Assembly: GCA_001839685.1 (NCBI GenBank)
Contig: MLAK01000639.1
Span: 56,780-86,550, forward strand
Origin: Tritrichomonas foetus
Lineage: Eukaryota > Parabasalia > Tritrichomonadida > Tritrichomonadidae
DNA length: 29,771 bases
Direction: 5' to 3'
Shown here: positions 1-8,366 of the stretch, piece by piece
Layout: the number at the start of each line of letters is the position of its first letter
How positions within the stretch are numbered: the first letter of the stretch is position 1
Made by a program: the position numbers and the translations under genes
The notes under the pieces: generated by a model
Told to the model about the DNA's origin: nothing
What the model saw: only the letters and a program-made list of their open reading frames with translations
Database searches by the model: none

Positions 1-721
1 CATAAGGTCAAAAATTATTTCGGAAATATACATTGATCTAATATGAAAATATATCAATATTAGGAAGAAAAGTTCTTTATACTATTTATTAAGAATGGGA
101 GAATGTCTAATATCATATATCATCAAGTTTCCATCAATATATTTCCTCTTAGCTTTATAGGACAAATTGAATGTTAAAAATCGATATGTTCAAATAAACG
201 TATTATTTTTTCAAATTTGAATGAATAATAGAAAAAGTTAATTCCCCAAATATTCTGATTCAAGAAATAAAGCTAATATCCGGAATATCTTGCAGCTATA
301 TATAAATATGAAACATAGACATTGGGCACTATCATTTGTGCAAAGCCAAAAATTTTGCATTTTTCTTGTTTGGATAGGATACTTTGATCATTTTTTAAAA
401 ATATTCCTGGTGAAATATATTTAACCTTTGATCCTCTCAAAAATTTCAGAATTTGAATGAGAATCTATTTCTCAGGAATTCCGAGACAGATTNTTATATA
501 ACTTCGTTGTTTGTATTAGACACATGGCCTATAATAACATATTNCAATTTCAGAAAGATTCATCGGTGAAGGGTCTGTTCGCACACTTCTGGTTTCATGA
601 AAAGAATGCATTCAATGTTTTATGTGAATACACTCTCAATTTTTTGAAAATAATATCATAACTTTGAATATATTTTGATCGTTTTATATCAATTCTTCAA
701 ATTTTGTATTCATCCGACCAA
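1..721. other. Left-edge stretch without a recognised gene
   Basis: No open frame longer than about 60 codons and no tRNA or rRNA signature is visible here. The DNA is AT-rich and has two undetermined bases, at 493 and 544. The last 50 bases form the promoter of the transporter gene. Decayed coding sequence or the end of an upstream transcript could be present, but I cannot identify either. Confidence 0.5.
677..712 (+). promoter_or_regulatory. Putative core promoter: AACG-type element and initiator
   Basis: GATCGTTTTA at 677-686 is the reverse complement of the TAAAACGATC form of the AACG element seen before other genes in this window. TTCATCC follows, with the TCA at 710-712 matching the parabasalid initiator core. 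If A712 is the transcription start, the leader before the ATG at 722 is 10 nt, which is typical for trichomonads. This is inference from motif position only. Confidence 0.45.
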
Positions 722-1861
722 ATGAATTCACAGGTAATTATTCCATCTCTCCTCTTTATCTGTTTGGGGGTACTAAACGCACTTTTAGAAAAATCACTCT
801 ACCAACAAGAAGCATTAGGCCTACCCAAATATGGTGTCCATAAATGCAGTAAACCTCATTTTTTTTGTTCGATTGGTTTTGCAGGAATGGGATGTGCAGT
901 TTTCTTCTATATTTTGATGACAAAACTATGGCCATCAAAATTTGAATCAATAAAAAAGGTAAGCTGGAAACAATTCTCAGAATTCTTAATTCCTGCAACA
1001 TTTGATTTGATGCAAGGAACAATGTCTAGTGTTACAATAGCATTTGTTGGCCTCTCATTTGATTATATGATGAGATGTGGAACTCTGGTTGGTGTTACAA
1101 TCATAGCAAAAATCTATTTCAAAAAAAAATTCCATACTTATCAATGGGTGGCGATAGGAATCATAATTTCTGCTTTAATTATTATAGGTCTCTCTAGTAT
1201 GATTCTTGCTGATCAGTCATCAACTATTAATGTTCCTCCAAAAGTCGCTCTTTCCATAATTTTCTTAAAATTTCTTGCTCAATTTTGTTATTCAATTAAA
1301 TTGAGCTACGAACAATACTTTTCACAAGATATTAAGCTTAATCCTACTTTAGTTGTCGGATTGGAAGGTTCACTCAGCACACTCATGGAATTTCTGATTG
1401 TTCTACCAATAGTTCATTTTCTCCCAGGAGAAGAAGGGAATGGCATTCATGAAGATTTCTTTGACACAATTGAAATGATGAAAAACAGCAAAACCGTTTT
1501 AATTTTAATGCTCTCTGGGATGGTTTGGTGTGGTGTATATAACGTGTTTGCTGTATCTCTAACCGAAGCATCATCAGCTGTAACACGCACACTTCTCGAG
1601 AGTTTTCGAACTTTCATTATTTGGGGAATACAAATTGCAATTTTTTATATTTGCTCATCGAGTGAATCATTAAAAAAATACAGTTCACTTGGTGAAGAAT
1701 GGTGTAAAGGATCTTTTCTTCAACTTGGTGGTTATATTGTAATGATTATTGGCATTTTGTTGTATTATGGACATCCTCGAATTTTGATTTCCAACAAAAG
1801 AAGCAAGAAAAACTTAAATGAATATATAAGAATTGAATCAGAGCCAAATGATGATATGTAA
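722..1861 (+). CDS. SLC35F6-like multi-pass transporter (drug/metabolite superfamily)
   Basis: The product is a 379-residue membrane protein with about ten hydrophobic segments. It resembles the SLC35F6 (C2orf18) branch of nucleotide-sugar-transporter-like proteins, whose human member is of similar length. Supporting features are a tyrosine/glutamate-rich segment (SYEQYF) followed by the family-like VVGLEG motif near residue 213, and late in the protein a stretch SSAVTRTLLESFRTFIIWG, which matches the family's pattern of SATTRMVLDSLRT followed by a helix. The substrate is unknown; family members sit in lysosomal, Golgi or other endomembranes. I start at ATG 722 because the six codons before it begin with TTG, and the initiator lies at 710-712. 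The stop overlaps TAAA, which in trichomonads can serve as the poly(A) signal. The C-terminal tail is hydrophilic and charged. Confidence 0.75.
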   Translation: MNSQVIIPSLLFICLGVLNALLEKSLYQQEALGLPKYGVHKCSKPHFFCSIGFAGMGCAVFFYILMTKLWPSKFESIKKVSWKQFSEFLIPATFDLMQGTMSSVTIAFVGLSFDYMMRCGTLVGVTIIAKIYFKKKFHTYQWVAIGIIISALIIIGLSSMILADQSSTINVPPKVALSIIFLKFLAQFCYSIKLSYEQYFSQDIKLNPTLVVGLEGSLSTLMEFLIVLPIVHFLPGEEGNGIHEDFFDTIEMMKNSKTVLILMLSGMVWCGVYNVFAVSLTEASSAVTRTLLESFRTFIIWGIQIAIFYICSSSESLKKYSSLGEEWCKGSFLQLGGYIVMIIGILLYYGHPRILISNKRSKKNLNEYIRIESEPNDDM

Positions 1862-2198
1862 ATCAATCAATATTATGTGTTAGTAAAAAAAATCCAATCC
1901 GAATTGATTTTATTTCATTAAATTCTATCTCAAGAGAAAAGAAAAATATAATGAATCAGAATTATATAAGCATCTTATTCATTATAATATTTTCTATCAA
2001 TGCTATCCGTAAGATTATCTTATTGATGTGATTCGTAAATAATTGCGAAAATCACGAGGTCTGAAGTATTAAACAGATTCTATCGGTGGATAGATTCCTC
2101 AAAATGTTTCTGAAATTTAATTCAAAATTTGAATAGCAAAAGAATGATTTTGATATGTGATGTAAAAATGATTAAAAAAACGTCCGTTAAATTCCTTC
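1862..2198. other. Intergenic region, no gene seen
   Basis: AT-rich spacer between two plus-strand genes, with no ORF or RNA signature. The 3' end holds AACGTCCGTT at 2179-2188, an inverted pair of AACG sites, directly before the start of the WD40 gene. Confidence 0.5.
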
Positions 2199-2199
2199 A
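2179..2199 (+). promoter_or_regulatory. Paired inverted AACG element and initiator-like CTTCA
   Basis: AACG at 2179-2182 and CGTT at 2185-2188 form an inverted pair with a 2-nt gap. CCTTCATG follows, so the initiator-like TCA overlaps the ATG at 2199. If that TCA is used, the mRNA would be essentially leaderless; otherwise transcription starts a little upstream. Confidence 0.4.
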
Positions 2200-4952
2200 T
2201 GATTGCTCCTTCACTCTCAACCTTTCGTATCAAACCGCAAATCTCAACATATTCTCTCAGTGACGACCCTACTCAGGAAATTGAAAATATTCCAGGAAAA
2301 TTATGGATTGATAAAGTTCATTTTGCCTTTGACGAGGCCGACACAGAACATAAAGGAGCACTAAATCTTCAACAATTTAAACAGTCGAGATTGAAATTTC
2401 TCATTACAAAGATGAAATTAAATGATTATCAAATGGAAAATTATTTTCGGCAGATTGATTCAAACGGTATAGATTTAATTACATGGAAAGAATTAGTTGA
2501 TTTTCTAATGAGTTACCAGCGAAGCCTAACCGCAAAAGGTGTTGAAAAAGTTTTAAAAATAGAATTTATCGGACCAGATGAAAGAACGGCCACAAGAATT
2601 AGCAGAACAATGATCGTTTTAAGAACGTTATTTATTCCATTTCTTAGTGAAGTTGCAGTTTTGTGTGAATCTGCATTAATTTTTTATTCCATCGAAGACA
2701 TGAAACCGACCAAAATTTTTACTGAGCACTCTGGCTTTGTTGATTGCGTTTATCTTCCTTGTATTTATAAAATCGCAATCTGTAAACAGAACAGAGAAAT
2801 CATTTTTTATGATGTTCGCGGTGGTGATAAAATCTCATTTAATATAGCAGCGACAATGGACATTGATACTGTTATTCATATGAATATTCAAGAATCCAGG
2901 AAAGCTTCCAAATGGTGCCACCGTAGAGAGATCCCACTTTTCAATAGACCTACCGCGATTGGAGGTCACCCAAAACATCCATATATTTTTGTTGGTGATG
3001 AAAAAGGTCGTGTTGAAGTGTTTTTTTTATGTATGACAGCTTTCGAAGGTCATTATGATTGGTCATCAAAACGAGTAGCTGTTCAAGATATTCATACTGA
3101 TGATATCACTCAAATTACATATTTACCATCAGTGAAATCTTTTGCTTCTACATCTGTTGATGGTTCAATCGCATTATGGAAATTCAACTTCAAAACCAAT
3201 AAATTAGTAATGGAATATACTTTTCAAAATCCTCAAAAATTGGCCATTCGTTCTTTCGTTTATGATGAAAGAACACATGATATTGTATATAATACTTCTG
3301 TACACTGTTTTGGTGTTTGGCGAACCCATACAAATCATCAAACAACAATAGAAACACATTCTCAAGTTATCCAAACTATGGCTATTTACCAAATGGGACC
3401 AGATCAATCATTTTTAATTACAGTGACGGAATCTGGTTTTTACACAATTTATCGAATGCCTGGAATGGAACAATCATCCAACTTTTTCATGGGTTTGATG
3501 CATCATTTATGCCCGCCAACAAAAAGTATCATTGTTGATAAGAGGTTATTCCTTGCTGGTGCCTTTTTATCAGCATGGCAGCTCGAAAACGGTGATTGTG
3601 ATGGTTTTCGACCACATAATAATCCAATAATTAGTGCTTTTACAAATGATGTCTTTAATTCTGTAATTTCTATTGATAATAATGGTGATGTCTGTAATTG
3701 GAATTATGTAAATGGTCGAAAAGAATATTGGTATACTTTACAAGAACCTGGAATATTTGCTGAATGTGCCTGTTTAGATCAAGGACAACGAAGAATGGCT
3801 GTTGGGTTCAGTGATGGCCATGTAAAGATTGTTAGTGCGAATAGTGGGTCAATTTTAAATGAAATTGATAAAGAGCATATTGAAGGAGGTTGTCATTATA
3901 TTTGTTTTGCGACAATTTTCGGTCAAAAGCGAATTTTATGTTGTTCGGGTGTCCGTTCTATTATTTTGTTTGAAGATATTTCTGGATCACGAACACGTTT
4001 TGTGAGAAGTTTTATTGGCCATACAGAAAATGTGAATCGTGCTCTTGTTCTTAAGAATTCACGTGTTCTTTCAATTGGCATGGAAAAGGAAATGTTTTTA
4101 TGGAAAGTTCAAACCCAGAATCCAATAATGAGATATCAACTTCCAAGTGAACCTTCAGTTGCAACAGATTTGCCTGATGATGATGATCGATTTTTGATTG
4201 GTGATGTTGAAGGAAATATTTTGTTCATGTCAATGCAAGATCCTTTACCATTGGCTGTTATTAATGCCTTCCATATGTCAATTAAAAGTCCAATTACAAC
4301 AATGACAATGTGCTCAGGTTATCCTTTATTAGTTGCTGCCAATCTTCATGGCTATATAAAATACTGGTTCTTTTTAGGTGATACTTTAGAAGATTTTATT
4401 CAATTCAGAGGTCACACAGAAATGACATTATCTATTTCTATTTCCAAGAAGATGAGAGTTGTGGTTTCATCTGGTCGTGATGAACAAATTCGAATGTGGA
4501 GTGTTGAACCTTTTGGTCTAATTGGATCATTCGGGCGAGGAAAATTCTGGAAAATTAATCATCTTGACATGTGGGAAAGTGATCAAGGACTTCCAGAAGA
4601 TCCTATGCATTTTGCTGATCCAGAAGAAATTCCACTTGAGCCTGAACGTTTCATAGAAGAAGAAGAAGTGCAAGAAAAAACTGAAGAAGAAGAAATAAAA
4701 GAAAAGTTTGATTACTTTAAAGTAAATGAAATATATGAAACAACCGAACATTATGTTGAAAGAGGAAAAAAGATTAATGCCAAAGCCGAAATTGTAATAA
4801 AAGAACCACCACTTAGTGAAAGAAGACCACCAAGAAAACCACTCATCACTTTTGACCAATTTATGGAAAACAGAGACATGGATGGAACAATTCGAAAAAT
4901 CAATCGAATGTTGAAACCGAAAATCACCAAACCATCGCCAGGAAAGCCATAA
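2199..4952 (+). CDS. EF-hand/WD40 repeat protein, WDR49/WDR64/WDY-like (probable flagellar)
   Basis: The product is a 917-residue protein. Residues about 35-110 form an EF-hand pair with imperfect loops: the first, near DTEHKGALNL, lacks several ligands, and the second, DSNGIDLITWKE, is better. The rest is a run of WD40 repeats, with W-D-like ends at about residues 321-330 (GSIALWKF), 496 (DVCNWNY), 631 (EMFLWKV), 717 (GYIKYWFF) and 757-772 (EQIRMWSV). A Glu-rich linker and a basic C-terminus follow. An N-terminal EF-hand plus two WD40 propellers is the layout of the WDR49, WDR64, EFCAB8 and Drosophila WDY group, which is linked to motile cilia and sperm. A flagellar role is inferred from the family and from the DRC8-like neighbour. 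No alternative ATG lies near the N-terminus. Exact orthology within the group is unresolved. Confidence 0.7.
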   Translation: MIAPSLSTFRIKPQISTYSLSDDPTQEIENIPGKLWIDKVHFAFDEADTEHKGALNLQQFKQSRLKFLITKMKLNDYQMENYFRQIDSNGIDLITWKELVDFLMSYQRSLTAKGVEKVLKIEFIGPDERTATRISRTMIVLRTLFIPFLSEVAVLCESALIFYSIEDMKPTKIFTEHSGFVDCVYLPCIYKIAICKQNREIIFYDVRGGDKISFNIAATMDIDTVIHMNIQESRKASKWCHRREIPLFNRPTAIGGHPKHPYIFVGDEKGRVEVFFLCMTAFEGHYDWSSKRVAVQDIHTDDITQITYLPSVKSFASTSVDGSIALWKFNFKTNKLVMEYTFQNPQKLAIRSFVYDERTHDIVYNTSVHCFGVWRTHTNHQTTIETHSQVIQTMAIYQMGPDQSFLITVTESGFYTIYRMPGMEQSSNFFMGLMHHLCPPTKSIIVDKRLFLAGAFLSAWQLENGDCDGFRPHNNPIISAFTNDVFNSVISIDNNGDVCNWNYVNGRKEYWYTLQEPGIFAECACLDQGQRRMAVGFSDGHVKIVSANSGSILNEIDKEHIEGGCHYICFATIFGQKRILCCSGVRSIILFEDISGSRTRFVRSFIGHTENVNRALVLKNSRVLSIGMEKEMFLWKVQTQNPIMRYQLPSEPSVATDLPDDDDRFLIGDVEGNILFMSMQDPLPLAVINAFHMSIKSPITTMTMCSGYPLLVAANLHGYIKYWFFLGDTLEDFIQFRGHTEMTLSISISKKMRVVVSSGRDEQIRMWSVEPFGLIGSFGRGKFWKINHLDMWESDQGLPEDPMHFADPEEIPLEPERFIEEEEVQEKTEEEEIKEKFDYFKVNEIYETTEHYVERGKKINAKAEIVIKEPPLSERRPPRKPLITFDQFMENRDMDGTIRKINRMLKPKITKPSPGKP

Positions 4953-4977
4953 TTGAATCTTAATTATTATTCTTAAC

Positions 4978-4993
4978 TACTACAATCGTAGTA
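4978..4993. repeat. Small inverted repeat after the WD40 gene
   Basis: TACTAC (4978-4983) and GTAGTA (4988-4993) are perfect 6-nt arms around AATC, about 25 nt past the stop codon. It could form a small hairpin in the 3' UTR, but no function is implied. Confidence 0.4.
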
Positions 4994-5128
4994 CTACTTG
5001 TGTTAATAAATGTATGAATTTGTGTGTATATATCAGAACGTTTTCGAAGATTTCTTGAATTTTTTCATTTTTCTCATTCATCGATGTATGATCATGTGAA
5101 ATAATTGGCCTATAAATTGACCTCATGA

Positions 5129-5158
5129 AACGATACGTTACTTTCATAATTTAATTCA
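5129..5158 (+). promoter_or_regulatory. Inverted AACG pair and initiators of the DRC8-like gene
   Basis: AACGATACGTT at 5129-5139 is an inverted AACG/CGTT pair with a 3-nt centre. TTTCATAAT follows, with TCA at 5144-5146 giving a 14-nt leader to ATG 5160. A second TCAT at 5156-5159 would give a 2-nt leader. The first is the more plausible start of transcription. Confidence 0.5.
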
Positions 5159-5159
5159 T

Positions 5160-6089
5160 ATGTCTGAATCTGGCAAGAAGAGGCATAGATCAAAGAAAGG
5201 AAAGGAAGGCGAGGACCAAGTAAGAAAAGATAATTTACCAGAAGTTCAAAAACGCTTCAATTATTTATTTGAAATTTATGATCACGAAGGTTTAGGAACA
5301 ATCGCAGCCGAAGATTTCCCTAATTTTGTTAGGGCGCTTGGATTATGCCCAACAAACGCCAAGATGGATGAGCTTGCAAAAATGTGCATAGAAAATGAAG
5401 GAGACAATTTTTTCGTAAACAGTCGAATGGAAAATTTGCTTACACCTATCGTCCTAGATGTTATTCTGAATCCTAATCATGAAATGGCGCCGCCATCCGA
5501 TGAGCTCCTCGCCCTGGCATTGAAGTGCCTCGACCAAGAGCACAAAGGCCACTTGACTGAAGGTGATTTCAGAGTACTAATGGCAGGAAATGCCGAAAAG
5601 CTTGATCCTGACGAAATTGAAGATGCTGTGGATGAAGCAGTTGATGTCAAAACTGGTGTTGTGGACTTCGACAAGTACGCAGGCAGGATGCTATACAATT
5701 CGAAGCTCTCTTATGTTCCACGAAAACAGGCAGAAGAGCCACCGGAAGCTGAAACACCAAATCAACCAAAAGAAGAACCAAGTGAACCTCCTCAAGCAGT
5801 CCAACCACAAGAAGAATCACCACAAGAACCCGTTCAAGAAACTCCAAACGAAGTTCCACAAGAATCAGCAGAGCCTACTCAAGAAACACCACAAAATGAA
5901 GAAGATTTGATAGAGGAATCACAAGAAGAGAAAAAAGAAGAACCTGAACAAGAACATACTGAAGATGAACCTCAGCCTGAACAACAAGAAGTTGAACATG
6001 ATGTGACACCAAAGGAAATCAACCCAGGAGACACAGTTACACCAGACAGTCCGCATGAGTTTGCAAACCTAACTGAACCAAAAGAATAA
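5160..6089 (+). CDS. DRC8/EFCAB2-like axonemal EF-hand protein with acidic C-terminal tail
   Basis: The product is a 309-residue protein. Residues about 22-180 resemble DRC8 (EFCAB2), a calmodulin-like subunit of the nexin-dynein regulatory complex that links outer doublets in motile axonemes. Matching traits are the FEIYDHEGLGTI loop, RALGLCPTNAKMDEL (DRC8 has RSLGCCPTE at this place), a second loop DQEHKGHLTEGDF, and a final DFDKYAGRML segment. The calcium loops are degenerate: the first has Leu at ligand position 5 and the second has Lys. Calcium binding is therefore doubtful, as in DRC8 generally. The N-terminus is short and basic. The last 120 residues are low-complexity Pro, Glu and Gln, an extension absent from the roughly 170-200-residue family members. 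The gene sits between other candidate flagellar genes and converges on the minus-strand LZTFL1-like gene. Confidence 0.75.
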   Translation: MSESGKKRHRSKKGKEGEDQVRKDNLPEVQKRFNYLFEIYDHEGLGTIAAEDFPNFVRALGLCPTNAKMDELAKMCIENEGDNFFVNSRMENLLTPIVLDVILNPNHEMAPPSDELLALALKCLDQEHKGHLTEGDFRVLMAGNAEKLDPDEIEDAVDEAVDVKTGVVDFDKYAGRMLYNSKLSYVPRKQAEEPPEAETPNQPKEEPSEPPQAVQPQEESPQEPVQETPNEVPQESAEPTQETPQNEEDLIEESQEEKKEEPEQEHTEDEPQPEQQEVEHDVTPKEINPGDTVTPDSPHEFANLTEPKE

Positions 6090-6251
6090 GAATCGCTATG
6101 TAAATGTTATTTCTTTTCGACTCTTTTTTCTTTTTCTTCTTTATTTCATTTAAATACAAATAGAAAGAACGAAATTTTATTTTAAGATGAATAAAATAAA
6201 AATCAACAACAGAAAAAGATTTTGGAGTTTCTCTAAAAATAGTTTCTTTAA

Positions 6252-6860
6252 TCATTTACATTTGTTCTGCAAATCATGAAGTTCTGCGTTTCGCTTCTTC
6301 AATAAATCGCTTGCTTCCTTGAATTCTGGCCATTCTCTTTTTGGCGCCTTCAGTTGGTTTCTCAATTTTTCATTTTCAGCCTTTAATTTCTCAATTTCTT
6401 TGTTTCTTGCTTCAATTTCTTCAGGTGTTGGACCAGCTGGCTTTGTTTCTGCTTGTTCTTTATTTGATGTATACTTATCTTTATTATTCAAGATTTGATT
6501 GCAGAACATATTTGCTTCATCAGTTAAAGTCTCGTTGTCAAGATCAGGGACATTCAATTCCATTGTTAAATTTGCCTGTTGAGCCTGCTGGAAGATTGTT
6601 TGGAATAAAACGGCGGAAATATCTCTACTTCTTTCGAGTTCGAAGCTGACTGTCTTTTCAAGGGCTGATGGAAGTTTTGCGAGAAGTTCAAGACAATCTT
6701 TACCACTGTAAAGTGTCTGTGGTTCGATTTGCTGACTAACTAAATCGGAAAGCTCACCTGAAATCTCTGTTCGTGTTTCTTTTCGCTTTTGTTGTTCGAA
6801 GAGTAAATATTCAACTAATTGCGATAATTGTTGTTTTGTGTATTCGCCGATTTCACTCAT
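6252..6860 (-). CDS. LZTFL1/BBS17-like coiled-coil protein, short form
   Basis: The product is a 202-residue protein that resembles LZTFL1, the leucine-zipper protein that regulates BBSome traffic into cilia. It opens with a helical N-domain (MSEIGEY, then a YLLFEQQKRKETR stretch where human LZTFL1 has YMRFARSKRGLR). It continues with a helical region around ALEKTVSFELERSRD. The coiled coil starts NKEIEKLKAENEKLRNQLK, very close to the family's NKEILRLQEENEKLKSRLK. The last 30 residues (FKEASDLLKKRNAELHDLQNK) match the family's extreme C-terminus. At 202 residues against about 299 in human, the central coiled coil appears to be missing. The gene lies tail-to-tail with the DRC8-like gene and is divergent from the coiled-coil gene at 7018. 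The orthology is motif-based and could be mimicked by generic coiled coil. Confidence 0.6.
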   Translation of the reverse strand: MSEIGEYTKQQLSQLVEYLLFEQQKRKETRTEISGELSDLVSQQIEPQTLYSGKDCLELLAKLPSALEKTVSFELERSRDISAVLFQTIFQQAQQANLTMELNVPDLDNETLTDEANMFCNQILNNKDKYTSNKEQAETKPAGPTPEEIEARNKEIEKLKAENEKLRNQLKAPKREWPEFKEASDLLKKRNAELHDLQNKCK

Positions 6861-6990
6861 GAGTAATAATTTCTAATATTTGCTATCTTTTGAGAATTTA
6901 TTTAGCCAGAAACAAATCAGGAAGATATATTTTTTTCATCTCACATGTACCTTTTCAAAATTTGAGAGATTATTCAATTTTAAATTAGTA

Positions 6991-7011
6991 AACGATCTCC
7001 TAACTTGTTCA
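6991..7011 (+). promoter_or_regulatory. AACGATC element and initiator
   Basis: AACGATC at 6991-6997 is followed by TTGTTCAATT, with TCA at 7009-7011, 7 nt before ATG 7018. This supports 7018 rather than any upstream frame extension as the true start. The same spacer (6861-7017) also serves the divergent LZTFL1-like gene. Confidence 0.45.
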
Positions 7012-7017
7012 ATTCGA

Positions 7018-8127
7018 ATGGATCTTCTTGAGGGTGGAAGAAATTTCGGTTTTACTCATACAGCTCAGTTTTCGACACTCAATGATATGAATATAGAAGC
7101 GCAGATGATGCTTGACCAAAAACAGCAGGAAATAGAAAATTTCTCAAAAACAGTCGCAGAAGCTGAAGAATTGTTATCGAAGCTTCAAGAAGAAATCAGA
7201 GAAAAGGAGGCCTTGCTAGATGATTTAGAGTCGAATGATTCTGACAGCGATTTTCAAATCCAAAACGAATTCGATAAGGAGATCGAAAATCTCATCGAGC
7301 GTCAAAATAAAGAAATTTCAGATTTACAGATGAGGCACGAAGATGAAATGAACCAATTAAAACTCGAATTCGAGCAAACATTGAATAACGCTGAAAAGTG
7401 GGCAAACAAACATGCAGAAATTATCTATCAAGAAAAAGTTAAGGAACTTAATGAAATTAACCAACAATCGACAAAAGCCAAATTCACCTTAAATGAGGCA
7501 ACTTTCACAAAAAGAGGCCCAAGGTCTATTCGTGCTTTAGATGAGCTTCAGAAATCTAATTCCAATCAAATTGCTGATTTGGAAACACAAATTTCTGAAC
7601 TTTCCGCAATCGCCAGAGAAGAAGCGAGAAACGCAAAAGCTGAAATTGATGAATGCGTGACTTCAATTGAGCTCAGAAAAGAAAGTCAGGCATCTGAACT
7701 TAGAAATCTTCAAATTGAAGCAAGCAAAAGAAGTGAAACTTACAAATCTCATATAGAAACATTGAAAGAGCAATTTTTGATTGAAGAGCAAACAATTCAA
7801 AATGAAATTGATGCACTCCAAGCAAGAACACTAAATATTGAAGGATTAATTGATCAAATAGGGCGGCATCATGAAATTCAAACATCATCAGTTACATCTG
7901 ACATCGAGACGATAAGGAGATCGATAGGTTCTGAAAATACAAACTTAAGGCATAGTTATGATTCAAACTATCGTTCCACAATTCGTGAAACTCATAATCT
8001 GTTTCGTGAATGCCAAAAGATTGAAGAAGAAACAGCTCTACTTGACAGGGAGATGCTTCAGCTTGACGAAGAAAATAAGCAATTGAAGAAAGATTTAAAG
8101 AAACTTGCTTTCCAAATGAATCATTAA
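7018..8127 (+). CDS. Coiled-coil protein of unknown function
   Basis: The product is a 369-residue protein I do not recognise. From about residue 25 to the end it is almost continuous heptad-like coiled coil rich in Glu, Gln, Lys and Leu. A break lies near residues 155-170 (TFTKRGPRSIRAL), which may be a hinge or a short conserved motif. The first 25 residues are glycine/phenylalanine-bearing and probably unstructured. There is no membrane segment. I start at ATG 7018 because the frame is open upstream only through a non-ATG codon, and the initiator lies at 7009-7011. The divergent LZTFL1-like gene and the nearby axonemal candidates make a cytoskeletal or flagellar role plausible, but nothing in the sequence proves it. 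Confidence 0.8.
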   Translation: MDLLEGGRNFGFTHTAQFSTLNDMNIEAQMMLDQKQQEIENFSKTVAEAEELLSKLQEEIREKEALLDDLESNDSDSDFQIQNEFDKEIENLIERQNKEISDLQMRHEDEMNQLKLEFEQTLNNAEKWANKHAEIIYQEKVKELNEINQQSTKAKFTLNEATFTKRGPRSIRALDELQKSNSNQIADLETQISELSAIAREEARNAKAEIDECVTSIELRKESQASELRNLQIEASKRSETYKSHIETLKEQFLIEEQTIQNEIDALQARTLNIEGLIDQIGRHHEIQTSSVTSDIETIRRSIGSENTNLRHSYDSNYRSTIRETHNLFRECQKIEEETALLDREMLQLDEENKQLKKDLKKLAFQMNH

Positions 8128-8332
8128 TAGTTATCTTATCTTTCATCCGGATTTGTTATTCATTAAAATTAATTGTTTTTGAATTTCCATAATTTTTCTT
8201 TGATTTTTCATTATTCTGTATAAACAATACAAATTAGTGATACCACATTCTAGAAATAAAGAGTGTGTTAGGATTTTGTTAGATAAAGTGACATGGAAAA
8301 ATTGAAAACTAAATCAAAAAGTTGAGAACGAT

Positions 8333-8359
8333 GCCGTTTAAAATTATTTAATAAACGGC
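8333..8359 (+). promoter_or_regulatory. Inverted repeat of the AACGGC element
   Basis: GCCGTTTA (8333-8340) and TAAACGGC (8352-8359) are perfect 8-nt arms around an 11-nt AT spacer, ending 7 nt before ATG 8367. Another AACGAT lies at 8327-8332. The arms contain the same AACGG core found upstream of several other genes here, so this is likely a paired binding site for a Myb-like factor rather than a terminator. That role is inference. Confidence 0.5.
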
Positions 8360-8366
8360 CACCAAA

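Noticed and set aside
1..3. CAT at the left edge as a minus-strand start codon leaving the window
   Set aside because: Nothing downstream is visible and no promoter motif supports it.
704..721. Six extra codons before the transporter, starting at TTG
   Set aside because: TTG is not an expected start in a eukaryote and the initiator TCA lies inside these codons.
4527..4859. 110-codon minus-strand frame rich in Phe
   Set aside because: It mirrors the Glu/Lys-rich codons of the WD40 protein on the other strand; no independent signal.
5590..5910. Lys/Gln/His-rich frame inside the DRC8-like gene tail
   Set aside because: It is the alternative-frame reading of the repetitive Pro/Glu/Gln codons.
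6880..7017. Upstream extension of the coiled-coil gene beginning at TTG
   Set aside because: Begins at a non-ATG codon, has unrelated hydrophobic composition, and overlaps the promoter motifs.
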